DNA from: Microglena sp. YARC | Lineage: Eukaryota > Chlorophyta > Chlorophyceae > Chlamydomonadales > Chlamydomonadaceae | NCBI GenBank assembly: GCA_022414725.1 | Contig: CM039467.1 | Coordinates: 17,492,011-17,556,010 of the forward strand | Direction of reading: 5' to 3' | Length of the DNA stretch: 64,000 nt | Shown here: in pieces, positions 41,610 through 51,965 of the stretch | Numbering within the stretch: the first letter of the stretch is position 1 | Layout: every line of letters starts with the position of its first letter | Notes under the pieces: generated by a model | Databases searched by the model: none | What the model was told of the DNA's origin: nothing | The model's input: only the letters and a program-made list of their open reading frames with translations | Made by a program: the position numbers and the translations under genes

Positions 41610-42473
41610 CGTCAGACCTTCATCTTCACCCAACACTTCTTTCATGAGTGGATTGAATCTATGGAAGCTGAACTCAAAGTATCCCACTTCTACTTTTCCC
41701 CTGGATCTAACAGCCTGCCTAAGTTTCAGATTGAATACATACTTGCGCATCTTTCAGAACCTATCAGAAAGGAACACAAGCACCACAACGATCCAGACGA
41801 CATACTAGAAGCACTCAGATCCAAATACAGCCTCAGATCCACTGTCGTTGATATTGAACACTTGCATGGGGGGGAACTGTCTGACAACCCTGTCATCCCT
41901 CATACAAGTGTACCTGATGTAACCCATGAGGACTACACTCTTGTCACACATGTCCTCCCTCTGTCGGAACACACTCCCTCATACACACCCGTGCTTGATG
42001 TTGTTGTTGATATCGAATATGAGAACAATAACATCTCACAGACTGCCACTCATGCCTCCTCTTCAGCACCTAGCCCTTGTGTCAACTCTGATGAATTGCA
42101 TGAGGGGGATCTGATCACAAACCCCACATCCACCTCCACGACAGAGCCATCCACCACTGGTACCTCATCCTGCTCCACCCAGCAAGACACCATGTCAACC
42201 ACGGCCTGCATTCCCGTCATCCACAATAGTGACAAGATGACCCCATCAATCTCAACTGATTGGGATCACACTTTCACCAACATACCTACCCAACCACGTG
42301 TCCCACCTCTTCCCCCTGAATGCGACAAGCACCAAGCTCATGCCACCACCGCTGACCTTTGCATAATCACACTCATCCACACTCATCCATACACATCAAG
42401 GAACCTCCTGTTCTCCCTGCCCACCAGCCGTAGGCACATCAAGGCATTGCGCCTTTCTCTAGGCATCGGATAA
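41610..42473 (+). CDS. Hypothetical Thr/Ser/Pro-rich ORF
   Basis: An open frame of about 290 codons starting in or near the LINE 5' boundary. It has an acidic, His-containing N-terminal part (FHEWIESMEAELK) and a long low-complexity region rich in Thr, Ser and Pro. GDLITNP and GELSDNP are similar short motifs. No family recognised. It may be non-coding or part of a mobile element; support is only the open frame. Confidence 0.25.
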   Translation, partial: RQTFIFTQHFFHEWIESMEAELKVSHFYFSPGSNSLPKFQIEYILAHLSEPIRKEHKHHNDPDDILEALRSKYSLRSTVVDIEHLHGGELSDNPVIPHTSVPDVTHEDYTLVTHVLPLSEHTPSYTPVLDVVVDIEYENNNISQTATHASSSAPSPCVNSDELHEGDLITNPTSTSTTEPSTTGTSSCSTQQDTMSTTACIPVIHNSDKMTPSISTDWDHTFTNIPTQPRVPPLPPECDKHQAHATTADLCIITLIHTHPYTSRNLLFSLPTSRRHIKALRLSLGIG

Positions 42474-42636
42474 CTGATTAGTAGATGAGAGGGAAAAGGG
42501 GGAACATTAGCTTTAAGAGGATCATTTACTCCCAGTGTTCTGACTTACATGCAATAAACTGCAGCGCTGTAATGCACTAACGTACTGCCCATGTGCTGAT
42601 GTACAGAAGTACTGCTGCATTAAACTGCAATGCATC

Positions 42637-43075
42637 ATGTGATGTGACCTATTCTTGCATGCAGATATAAGCACGAGCGATACCCTCGTGAGCTGACTTT
42701 CATCTGCGTGTAACATAATCCTGATGCACTGATGTACAGCCAGATGTACTGTACTGCACAGATTGAAGAGCTGTACGGTACTAACGTACAACCCATGTGT
42801 AATGCACTGCTGTATTGAATTGCTGTGCACTGAACTGTGTGATGTGACCTATTCTTGCATGCAGATATAAGCATGAGCGATACCCTCGTGAGATGACTCT
42901 CATCTGCGTGTAACATAATCCTGATGCACTGATGTACAGCCAGATGTACTGTACTGCACAGATTGAAGTGCTGTACGGTACTAACGTACAACCCATGTGT
43001 AATGCACTGCTGTACTGAATTGCTGTGCACTGAACTGCAATGCTGTACAACAGATCTGTTGCATGAGCGATACCC
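42637..43075. repeat. Tandem duplication, about 200-bp unit
   Basis: TGATGTGACCTATTCTTGCA and the following sequence recur at 42640 and 42841, with a third partial unit near 43060 (GAGCGATACCCTCGTG). Confidence 0.8.
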
Positions 43076-43179
43076 TCGTGTGATGATCTACATGCACCAA
43101 ACTGCAGTGCTGTACAGCACTAGCGGCCTGCATATTCCATGTACCTTCCAGTGCATAGTCAACCTCATGGCATAGTTAT

Positions 43180-44500
43180 ATAGTGCGATTTGATAATCCC
43201 CACCATCTGTTAAATAATTAGTAATGAACACTCTAGGAATTAATTCTTGATCTGCCCCGTACTGCCACATGTACTTAGCCACGCGCTGTTCAAGCTTCTA
43301 CCCCTTCGATGTTTTCATGCTGACAACATGATGCCTGCCCGATTATAATTTAGCATTTCAGTACTTAGCCTTCACTCCCAAATTATTGGGGAGCCTAGCA
43401 CAGACATCATCAGTTGCATTCCCTGCAGCCCTTGCATTCCCTGCAGCTTTCATAGTTATGATGGCGTTGATCTGCAATGACCCAGCAGATCCCACCAGCC
43501 TCAGCAGTCCCTACCGTCACTACATCTTATCCGCTCCTATTGCTCCTGCAGCGACCCTAGCTACCTCGCAGCCCCAAGTAGCTGCTGACACCTTGTAGCT
43601 ACCCTGCAGCACTCCTAAGTAAGTCCCCTACAGCTTTATTAAATATGCAGTATCCTGCTGCTTGATTAATCATGCAGCTTCCTTCAGCCCCTATGCAGTC
43701 CATTCCAGACCTTCCATGACAGATCCAAGATTCAGACTTTTCCCTAGATATTGATTGATTGCATCATGACTGACTGCTTTCTTCTAATTTAGTTTAGCTC
43801 TGAACAGAGACCTTGCCCCACAGGCTAATCTTGAATCATTCCCTGCAGCTTCCCTGCAGCCCCTAGTAGTATGCCCTGCAGCCTCCTTGCAGCTCCTAGG
43901 AGTTCACCCCAGCACCCTCCTGACAGGCCCGAGCTTGATCCCGCAGACCTTTCCTTGATATTGATTGATTGCACCATGACTGGCTGCTCTCTCCTATCCA
44001 GCTTAAGTCTGTACCTCCATGGCAGCCCTTTAAGCTGCCAGCCTAGATCAGTGATTGAGAGTTCTCTAGACATGATAACCACCTTTGCTGAGCCAGCCTG
44101 CCTCACCACAGCCGGTATAATTTTATCATTAACTCCTTGACAAGCCTGATGAGTTACAAATGTATTGTACCTCCATAATAGTTTTTAATTGTCACTCTAG
44201 TTTTTTTAACTCCTCTAATTCCTGGAATTCTTCAGAATGAAGAATACCAGGAATTGGGGGGGATGTTATTCACCGGGTTTCACCGGCTCACCTAGAGTGA
44301 CTTAGAGTGCACAGGTCTACCTCCTTGCTGCACTGTACTGCGATGCCGCTGCCAGCTATGGCACGGACTCTGATGCCGGTACCCTGAGGTGCCGCGCCAT
44401 CTCAGTACTTCCTCCTAGCGCATTGATCGAATGCTTATCTAACTGTAAAGATCTTATCCTTACCGTCTTCCCCTCGTCTCTGTGCTCTGCACATACTCCG
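43180..44500. other. Intergenic host-like sequence, no gene supported
   Basis: Frequent CCCTGCAGC words and a diverged duplication (TTGATTGATTGCA(T/C)CATGACT at 43748 and 43960). No convincing coding region. Confidence 0.4.
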
Positions 44501-44636
44501 GAAACTCACATATACGTGTCTAGACCTTCTGACCCAAGCCTACACTTCTCAGACTTAAACCTATACGTGCCTAGACCCTCTGACCCAAACCTACACCCCT
44601 CTTGCCCAACCCTATACGCGCCTAGACCTTCTGACC
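44500..44636. repeat. Minisatellite, left part
   Basis: Repeats of about 25 bases such as CTAGACCCTCTGACCCAAAC. The same array continues at 51254-51440, on the other side of the copia insertion. Confidence 0.85.
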
Positions 44637-44833
44637 TGACAGAGTTCAGGGGACGTGAGGAGACCAGGAACGAAGTGTTTAGACAACTGGACAGTTAAAA
44701 GAGCCGAGGGACGCCTCTTGAGAGAGGAGTCCTGACGGCAAACCCCAAAACCCTTAGGTTACGGGAAAGGACAGACGCGATAGGTTGCGTAGCCAATAGG
44801 CCAGGTAGAACCAATGAACAGCTAAAGCTGACA
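44637..44833 (-). repeat. 3' LTR of the copia element
   Basis: 197 bases; differs from the 5' LTR at two positions (both C/T-type changes), implying a recent insertion. Confidence 0.95.
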
Positions 44834-45496
44834 CTCCACCTGTTCTAACTGTCAAGAAAATTATACCTTCAAACCTTTAACAATAAACTTCGAAAAAGAA
44901 ATCTGAAACTCAAAAGCAAGCAGAAAATAAATCTAATAGAGAGAGACATCCTCAAGGGCGACACCGATACTTCCAATATCATTCTAAGATTTAACCAACC
45001 TTAATGTTCATCTAAGGAGGGGAAAGAGCGCAGAATAGTACCACACTCCACCTAACTGAAGCAAACTCTATTTGCGCCAATCAGGGCTAAAAGAGGTAAA
45101 ACAGTTACTCAGACCTTGCAGGCTCCATCCTTGGACCGCAGGTGTAACAATCCCAAAACCAGGTGCAATTTCTACCCAAAAGAGGGGAAATCAAACAAAA
45201 ATAATAATAATTCCAAACAGATCTACCAGCGAGGTAGTCATGACCAGAGACTCGAGGTAAAATCAACCCCCAAAATCCAGTGCGACAGGTCTATACAAAC
45301 TACATACCCATTCACCATCGCTACAGGATTGGAGTCGTACAACACTCGAGGTGAAGCAAGGGGCAGTAGACCTGAAGCAAATTAATATTCTGAAATCACC
45401 GCAGGTGGGCATCGAAACCCGCGACTCCCGCAGAGAGCACAAACCTGAACTGCAGAAAAATCACTGTAAATCAATAAACCTAGGGCGAAGCTTGTA
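44834..45496 (-). other. Untranslated 3' internal region of the copia element
   Basis: Lies between the RNase H stop and the 3' LTR. About 660 bases, A-rich on the plus strand, with no coding seen; unusually long for a copia element. Confidence 0.6.
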
Positions 45497-48400
45497 CTAG
45501 TCCAAACCAAGCATACCATTCATACTCCAAAAAACCTCTGCGGGGAGAGGCTTAGTGAAAGTATCAGCCAACTGCAAGGAGGTATGCACCTTAGTAACAC
45601 CGATGCGCTGGCTTAGAACCAAATCCTTGATGTAGTGATGCATTATATCTATGTGTTTAGCCTTGCTTTCAAGCTTGTAGTCCTCTGTCCAGGACAGAGC
45701 TACCGTGGCATCACATTTGATAGTAATCAAGTGAACAGGCAATCCCAGGTCTACCCTAAGATGCTTGAGCCACTGAACTTCCCTCGCACAACCAGCCAAA
45801 GCTTGATACTCAGCTTCCCCAGTACTAACTGCAGGGGTGATTTGTCGCTTGGATACCCAATTGAAAATTCCACCAGAAGCTAGAAAAGCAAGACCAGTTT
45901 GAGATCTCCTGTCCTCCGGATCCTCACCAAAAGATGCATCACTGTAAGCAAGGAGCTCAATTTTTGGGTCATGAGTGTAGGCAATACCAATATAAGTATG
46001 CTTGCGAAGGTACACCAGAACCCTCAGAGCTGCATTCCAGTGAGCCTGAGTAGGTGCTGCTGTGAATCTAGAAAGTTGACTAACAGCAAAAGCAATATCA
46101 GGTCTTGTGCACGTGGACAAGTAGATGAGGCTACCAACCAGAGATGCGTACAAAGTGTTGTTAGGTAGAACAGGACTGCCAATGGCATGAACTGTAACTG
46201 ACTTAGACACCATGGGCACCTCAGACGTAGCCTTCAACTTCTCTTCCCCTGCATTAAGCTTGAACCGCTCAACCATCCCATTAATAGCATTATGCTGACT
46301 GAGTACAATCTTCACACACCGCCCTCATCATCAAGGGTAACATTACAGTCCAAAGAGAGGAACTGTTCAGGTACTCCCATTTCTGTAATAACCCACCCGT
46401 TATTACGCAAGATGGTAATAAGTGCATCATAGAGCACGAGCTCATCAACAGCAATCCAAAAGTCGTCGACATATGTCAGGACCCAGGACCACAGGCCATC
46501 AGCATCCAGGCGCACAAAAAGTGCTGGATCAGAGAGCGTCGGTCGGAAACCTGCAAGGCGAAGAACCTGCAGGACATTGTCATGCCAAGCTCTAGGGGCC
46601 TGCTTCAATCCATACAAGCTCTTCACAATGCGACAAACCAGGGGTTTTCCATTAGGCCCAACCTTGATGAAGCCGTCAGGCTGCCTCAAGTACAATTTGA
46701 GGTTGGGATCTATCACTCCATGAAGGAATGCAGTCTTCACATCAATTTGCCTGGAGAACATCTTACGATGAACAACACCTGCAAGTAACACCCTCAAAGT
46801 CGCTTTAGAGGTGACCGGAGCAAAAGTCTGGTCGTACTCAATACCAGGACGCTGCATGTAACCTCTAGCCACAAAACGCGCTTTGTAGCGCTCCACTCTT
46901 CCATCCTTACCCAACTTTTTAGTAAATAACCATCTGGCAGACATAAGTCTGTACTCATCCCCAGGATGAGGCTCCAGAATCCAAGTACCATGACCCTCGA
47001 GGGAAGCGATTTCATCTCTCATTGCTAGCTGCCACTCTTCCCTCTCAGGGTTATCGAGCGCTATAGCTTGAGCATAAGAAAGCTCACACTGGATGGAGAT
47101 AAAAGCAGCACCAACTGGTTCTGGTACCTCTTCTGCAGAACCATCAACAGACGGGGATGGAGGGGATCGCTCCACCTCATCAGAAGTATCACCAGCAATA
47201 GAAGGAGAAGGGGAAGGAACTAAAACATCAGGAACCGTAACATCTGGCACTGAAGGGTATCGCTTCAATACCGATTCATCTAATAAACCAAACTCAGGAA
47301 CCTCCCCACGCATCCTCCCACTTGATCTAACTCCAAGAGCAGAAGGAAGAGGGGGTGGACGAGGCTCCCGAGGTGTAACCTTTGAGAGCAGTGATTGTAT
47401 CACTCTCCCAGGAGGTAGCTCTGGACGTCGAACGTCCGGCGCATCTCCCACATCACCTAACCCAATCCAACCTGGGGCTGGCATGCTCATAGCAGACGCT
47501 AGAGTAGAATCACTGGCTGTATCACTAGAGTCAACATTACCTAAGTCACTAGGCAGTTGCTCATCCCGAGCAATAGGAAGCTGCAGAACCTCAGGCTCGA
47601 ACAATGGGTTACCACTAACAAGGAAAGGAGTCTCTACAATTTTATCTAGGCCGCTAGCTCCACCTTCTCCCCTTAAATCACCAACAGCCAGGACAGAGGG
47701 TGGGAGGATAGAGAATGGAAGGCAGCGAGTCGGAATAATTTCCGCAGTCTTAGTGTCAGGCACAAAAACAGGGGAGACATTGGGGGCAGCAGCCTGCCGA
47801 GAACGTAGGTTCATATGGAAAACTGCTCCCACATCTGTTTCCATCTGCCCTGAGTCCTGTAGAAGATATTCTAATGCTGCCAGTTCAGTACGCCCCTCAG
47901 TGACGGCCAAGGGAAAACCAGAAGCAAAAGAACTCCCATCATACACCAATTGCCCATCGACGGGCACTGGGCCAGTGCCCTCAAAAAAGGTCACGTCACG
48001 AGCCTCAATCACTTTGTGCAACTTTGGAATCCAGACCTGGTAGGCCTTCGACACCACACTATACCCCACCAGTCTACCCTGGATACTCTTAGGATCTAAT
48101 TTCCCCCGCTTCTTCCCATCTAGTAGGGTTACATAGGCTATACACCCAAAGACGCGGAGGTGGGACACCTCGGGGACGCGCTGATAGAAAAGCTCATACG
48201 GAGTCTTTCCATCTTTCGTCTTTGTGGGTAACCGATTTCGAAGGTACGAAGCAGTCAAGAAGGCATAGGGCCAGAAACCCTTGCTCATCCCTGATTCTAT
48301 CAGCATCGTACGAGCCATAGCAGCAACTACCCCATTGAACCTCTCAGCAACCCCGTTTTGCTGTGGGCAATACACGCTACTATGTTCGTACGTCGCATTT

Positions 48401-49418
48401 ACCTCATGAAGCCAGTCAACAAACCATTTGACCAAAAACTCTTTTGCTTGGTCCCCCCTAAGCGTTCGAAATGCTACCCCTAAAAGTTCCGCACTCCACT
48501 TCTTAATCGTAAATTGGATCTGCCATGCAGCATCCGATTTCAGTCTAATCGGAATAACCGCACTCCACCCAGAAAAAATCACCAACTATGACAAGAAGAT
48601 AAAGTTCCCCTCTCAACCCAGCACTGAACGGCCCATGATATCAATATGTATCAATTCGAGCGGCGCGTGAGTATTCCTAGTACGATTTGGGTATGGTTTG
48701 CGTATGGCCTTACCCAAACAACATGCATCACAAGGGTCCTGTGAGAACTTTTGAAGTGCAGCCCTGGTAAAGTTGGGTCCGCCAGTAACAGTGCCGGAGT
48801 GCGACAACATGTGCATAGCAGGTTGACCAGGATGGCCAAATCTGCGGTGCCATAGTTTCGCACTATCACGACAAGTAACTGTAGGATCGCCTTGACCAGG
48901 AGTAACAGTTTCAGCAGAAAACGCCGTAGGAGAGGGTCGAACTCGCGACGCCCGCGGATGAGAATCAGGGATAGGGTGTGAACATATTCGAAGTGGTAAA
49001 GACCAGTCGTTGTGGCTGGAACAGTCCAAAGAGTTCTAGACCCTCTGGTGGCAATACAACGATCTGCATCAAAACTAATGATACAACCCTGGGACCTAGC
49101 CGTAGCATTTACACTGAGAAGGTTAACAGGACAATTAGGTATGTAGAGCACATTGTCTATGGTAATGGGGGCCTCAAGCCACTCATTACATAGTTCAATG
49201 GTTCCAATACCAACTGCCTGCTGAACAACACCATCTCCAAATCTAACAGAGGGGCAATTTGCCTGATATCTGATGGATTTAAAGAGGGTGACGTCCCCAG
49301 TCAAACTCCGACTAGCCCCACTGTCTAAGTACCAGGTAGCTTCGACACAATCATCAGCCTGAGCAGGCGCCCAGGCTGTTTCAACACTAATGAGAACGGG
49401 TAAGGGGGGGGTTGCATC
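45497..49418 (-). CDS. Copia pol (protease, integrase, reverse transcriptase, RNase H), with frame breaks
   Basis: The first part is in the gag frame after the gag TGA and carries the protease motif WYLDSGASRS (about 49315-49345). A shift near 49000 leads to the GAG-pre-integrase zinc segment (LWHRRFGHPGQPA, CDACCLGK). Two closely spaced breaks near 48600 enter the integrase core (LRGDQAKEF, YCPQQNGVAERFNG), then reverse transcriptase (ARWLFTKKLGKDG, VDVKTAFLHG-like DVKTAFLHG, YVDDFWIAV). A last shift at about 46315 leads to RNase H (YLSTCTRPDIAFAVSQLSR, AYSDASFGEDPEDRRSQTG, KHIDIMHHYIKD). All catalytic motifs are present, so the breaks are either recent mutations or sequence errors. Confidence 0.9.
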
Positions 49419-50987
49419 TCACTTCTTTGCAAGTAGAGCCATCTGAGCCATCAATGCGGTATATTCAGCACGGCTGACTGGTGCAGCTCCTCCTCCACCT
49501 CGTGGTGGTGGCTTCTTCTGACCGCCACGACCTTCACGAGCAGCACCACTAGGGCGAAGCTTCGGGAACTGCGTCCAGCAAGTTTCCGAAGCGTGTCCAG
49601 GGCGAGGGCAGTAGATGCACTGCGGCACTCCACTGCCCTGAGGTAATCCTGCAGCAGCCATTGCTGGCAAAGGGGAGGGTAGGTGAGTGGGGGTTGATTT
49701 TACCCATGGTGGGTAGTGAGGGTGATTAGACAGCAGCCTCTGGTTTGCTGTGTCTATGGACTCATAACGATATTGCACTTCAGCAAACGTGATCTGATTC
49801 TCAACAAACTCAGGACCACTGAACATGGTCAGCAAACCAGAAAATCGAGGATGAGATGCACCAGCGATCGCGATCTCAATACATTGAAATTCGGAAACTG
49901 TTGTACCCGATTTGAGTAGCATGAGTGCCAACCTTTTCACCCTATTGAAATAGGTTGTAGGGGATTCAGAGTAGGTCATCTGAACCGCCCTCAAATCAGC
50001 TACCAGTTTCGGTCCCAATCTACGAGCATGCTGCACTGCCCACGACTCCACCTCATCATAGATCTCCTGACAAGAACCATAGTGCCTAAAGACCTCCTGT
50101 AACTCCTTGCTCATTGTGAGTAACATGTAGGAAAAAGCCTTTTCCTCATTGCTAACCCACACATCAGAGCCATCATGTAACCTAAGCCTGGCCTCAGCCC
50201 CATCTAGAGCCCTGATGGCCTCAGCATCAGAAACACGATCAGGAAAATGAAAGTCAACAGGAGGCAGGGGTGTCCTAGAAGCCTGCTTGAGGCGCTGCAA
50301 TTTTGACATCTGCTGATTCAGTTCAACTCGGTACGCCTCTACATTCCTATCCATCTCTTCCTCCGTCAACGGAATCAAATCAGGGTCACCCCTCAAATCC
50401 CACTTGAGCACTGCACTCGCGGACGTCTTACCCGCGAGGGGATTGACCCAAGAACGCCTGGCGGCATTCTCAGCATCAATCCCCGGTTTACCTCCACCTT
50501 CTTCACCAGCAATGCCTGTCACAGAAGAGACCTCAGACGAGTCCTCAGGGAGAGGCTCGTTCCTAGCTCGCTCCTCCAGATCGGCAGGAGTAGGCCTGCC
50601 GGAGCTTCCTGTAGGGCCGAAGGTCCTCATTGAAACAGAGCCACCGGCAGCGAGGACTCCAGCGGTCACAGACGACGCTCCTCCAGCGTGGGCAGAGCCC
50701 CTGGGCGGAGAAATAGAGCGATGAAATGGCCGGCCAGGGTTTACCCCGCCAGCGCGTGTCCACATTGACCGCATGGTTGAAGGCGCTCCCGCTTGTTGTC
50801 GGGAGGTCGATCCAGCCGTAACACGACGTTGTAGCCACTGTGCAACTGCAGGCACAGCGCTCGGGACAACATGGTTGCCAAGGTTCGCCAAACGTAACGC
50901 AGGAATGACATTGAACAGCCACTCCTCGTAATTCTCGTAGTCGAGTTTGGCGAGGTCCTTAATCATCGACAGGTTGACTGACGACAT
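49419..50987 (-). CDS. Copia gag
   Basis: The start chosen is the Met at 50987 (MSSVNLSMIKDLAKLDYENY), because the longer ORF to 51101 begins inside the LTR. Typical gag features are LDYENYEEW near the N-terminus, a central helical region (TYFNRVKRLALMLLKSG) and one CCHC zinc knuckle CIYCPRPGHASETC. It ends in a Gly/Arg-rich tail and a TGA. The pol frame continues in register after that TGA, so readthrough is conceivable. Confidence 0.88.
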   Translation of the reverse strand: MSSVNLSMIKDLAKLDYENYEEWLFNVIPALRLANLGNHVVPSAVPAVAQWLQRRVTAGSTSRQQAGAPSTMRSMWTRAGGVNPGRPFHRSISPPRGSAHAGGASSVTAGVLAAGGSVSMRTFGPTGSSGRPTPADLEERARNEPLPEDSSEVSSVTGIAGEEGGGKPGIDAENAARRSWVNPLAGKTSASAVLKWDLRGDPDLIPLTEEEMDRNVEAYRVELNQQMSKLQRLKQASRTPLPPVDFHFPDRVSDAEAIRALDGAEARLRLHDGSDVWVSNEEKAFSYMLLTMSKELQEVFRHYGSCQEIYDEVESWAVQHARRLGPKLVADLRAVQMTYSESPTTYFNRVKRLALMLLKSGTTVSEFQCIEIAIAGASHPRFSGLLTMFSGPEFVENQITFAEVQYRYESIDTANQRLLSNHPHYPPWVKSTPTHLPSPLPAMAAAGLPQGSGVPQCIYCPRPGHASETCWTQFPKLRPSGAAREGRGGQKKPPPRGGGGAAPVSRAEYTALMAQMALLAKK

Positions 50988-51051
50988 GATGCCGAGCTTC
51001 TCAACGTCCGCAGTGGCGTACGCTTTAGCGCAACTGATGAGACCTATAACC

Positions 51052-51248
51052 TGACAGAGTTCAGGGGACGTGAGGAGACCAGGAACGAAGTGTTTAGACA
51101 ACTGGACAGTTAAAAGAGCCGAGGGATGCCTCTTGAGAGAGGAGTCCTGACGGCAAACCCCAAAACCCTTAGGTTACGGGAAAGGACAGACGCGATAGGT
51201 TGCGTAGCCAATAGGCCAGGTAGAACCAATGAACAGCTAAAGCTAACA
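51052..51248 (-). repeat. 5' LTR of the copia element
   Basis: 197 bases, ends TG...CA on the minus strand. The adjacent internal sequence on the minus strand is GGTTATAGGTCTCATCAG, where a tRNA primer-binding site would be expected; no tRNA was matched. Confidence 0.95.
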
Positions 51249-51253
51249 TGACC

Positions 51254-51440
51254 CAAACCTATACATGCCTAGACCCTCTGACCCAAACCTACACCCCTCT
51301 TGCCCAAACCTATACGTGCCTAGACCCTCTGACCCAAACCTTCACCCCTCAAACCCAAACCTATACGTGCCCAGACCCTCTGACCCAAACCTACACCCCT
51401 CTTGCCCAAACCTGTACGTGCATAGACCTTCTGACCCAAA
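51254..51440. repeat. Minisatellite, right part
   Basis: Continuation of the array at 44500-44636; CCCTCTGACCCAAACCTACA repeats with a short variable spacer. Confidence 0.85.
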
Positions 51441-51459
51441 CCCAAACTGTGATGTCCTT

Positions 51460-51965
51460 AAGGTCGTGACAGTGAGACAAATGCAGGTATTTCAGAATGC
51501 AGCATGCTGACAAGGCTGTAATGTCCTTAAGTTTGTAACACAGAGAAAAAATCAGAGAACCCAGACTGCAGCACGCTGACAAGGCAGTGATGACCTCATG
51601 TTGCAAACAAACATCGAAGGTGCAAAGAATGCAGACTGAAGCATGCTCACAAGGCGGTGATGTCCTGAAGTGTTGCACAATCAGACAGATCTAGATCATT
51701 CATATTGCAACACGCTGGCAAGGCTGTGACGTCCTGAAGTTCCACACATGTACGCAGATTCGGGGTATGCAGATTGCAACACCGTTACAAGGCTGCTTTG
51801 TCTGTTAGTTTCAGACATTCAGACAAATCCACCGTAGACAGATGGCAACACACTGAGACTGATGTGATATCCTGAAGTGCCTTACAAAGAGACAGATTCA
51901 GAGTACGGTACGCAAATTGCTACACCCAGACGAGGCTGTGATGCCTTGAAGCTCCTCAGAATTAA
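51460..51965 (-). pseudogene. Degenerate leucine-rich repeats downstream of the LRR gene
   Basis: Repeats resembling those of the gene at 51966-53336 (GCAACACGCTGGCAAGGCTG-type blocks spaced about 69 bases) continue past its stop in other frames. Either the gene was longer before a frame break near 51966 or these are decayed repeats. Confidence 0.55.

Larger units (their letters stand above)
44637..51248 (-). mobile_element. Complete Ty1/copia LTR retrotransposon
   Basis: 6612 bases with 197-bp LTRs and a 5-bp target duplication TGACC (44632-44636 and 51249-51253). On the minus strand the LTRs start TGT(T/C)AGC and end CTGTCA, the canonical TG...CA. Domain order gag, protease, integrase, reverse transcriptase, RNase H identifies Ty1/copia. 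A purine-rich stretch AACAGGTGGAG precedes the 3' LTR. The insertion split a minisatellite. Confidence 0.95.

Noticed and set aside
42637..43075. Antisense or small ORFs around the 200-bp duplication
   Set aside because: They are repeated only because the DNA is duplicated and show no coding features.
47093..48043. 316-codon plus-strand ORF inside the copia element
   Set aside because: Antisense to the low-complexity linker between integrase and reverse transcriptase.
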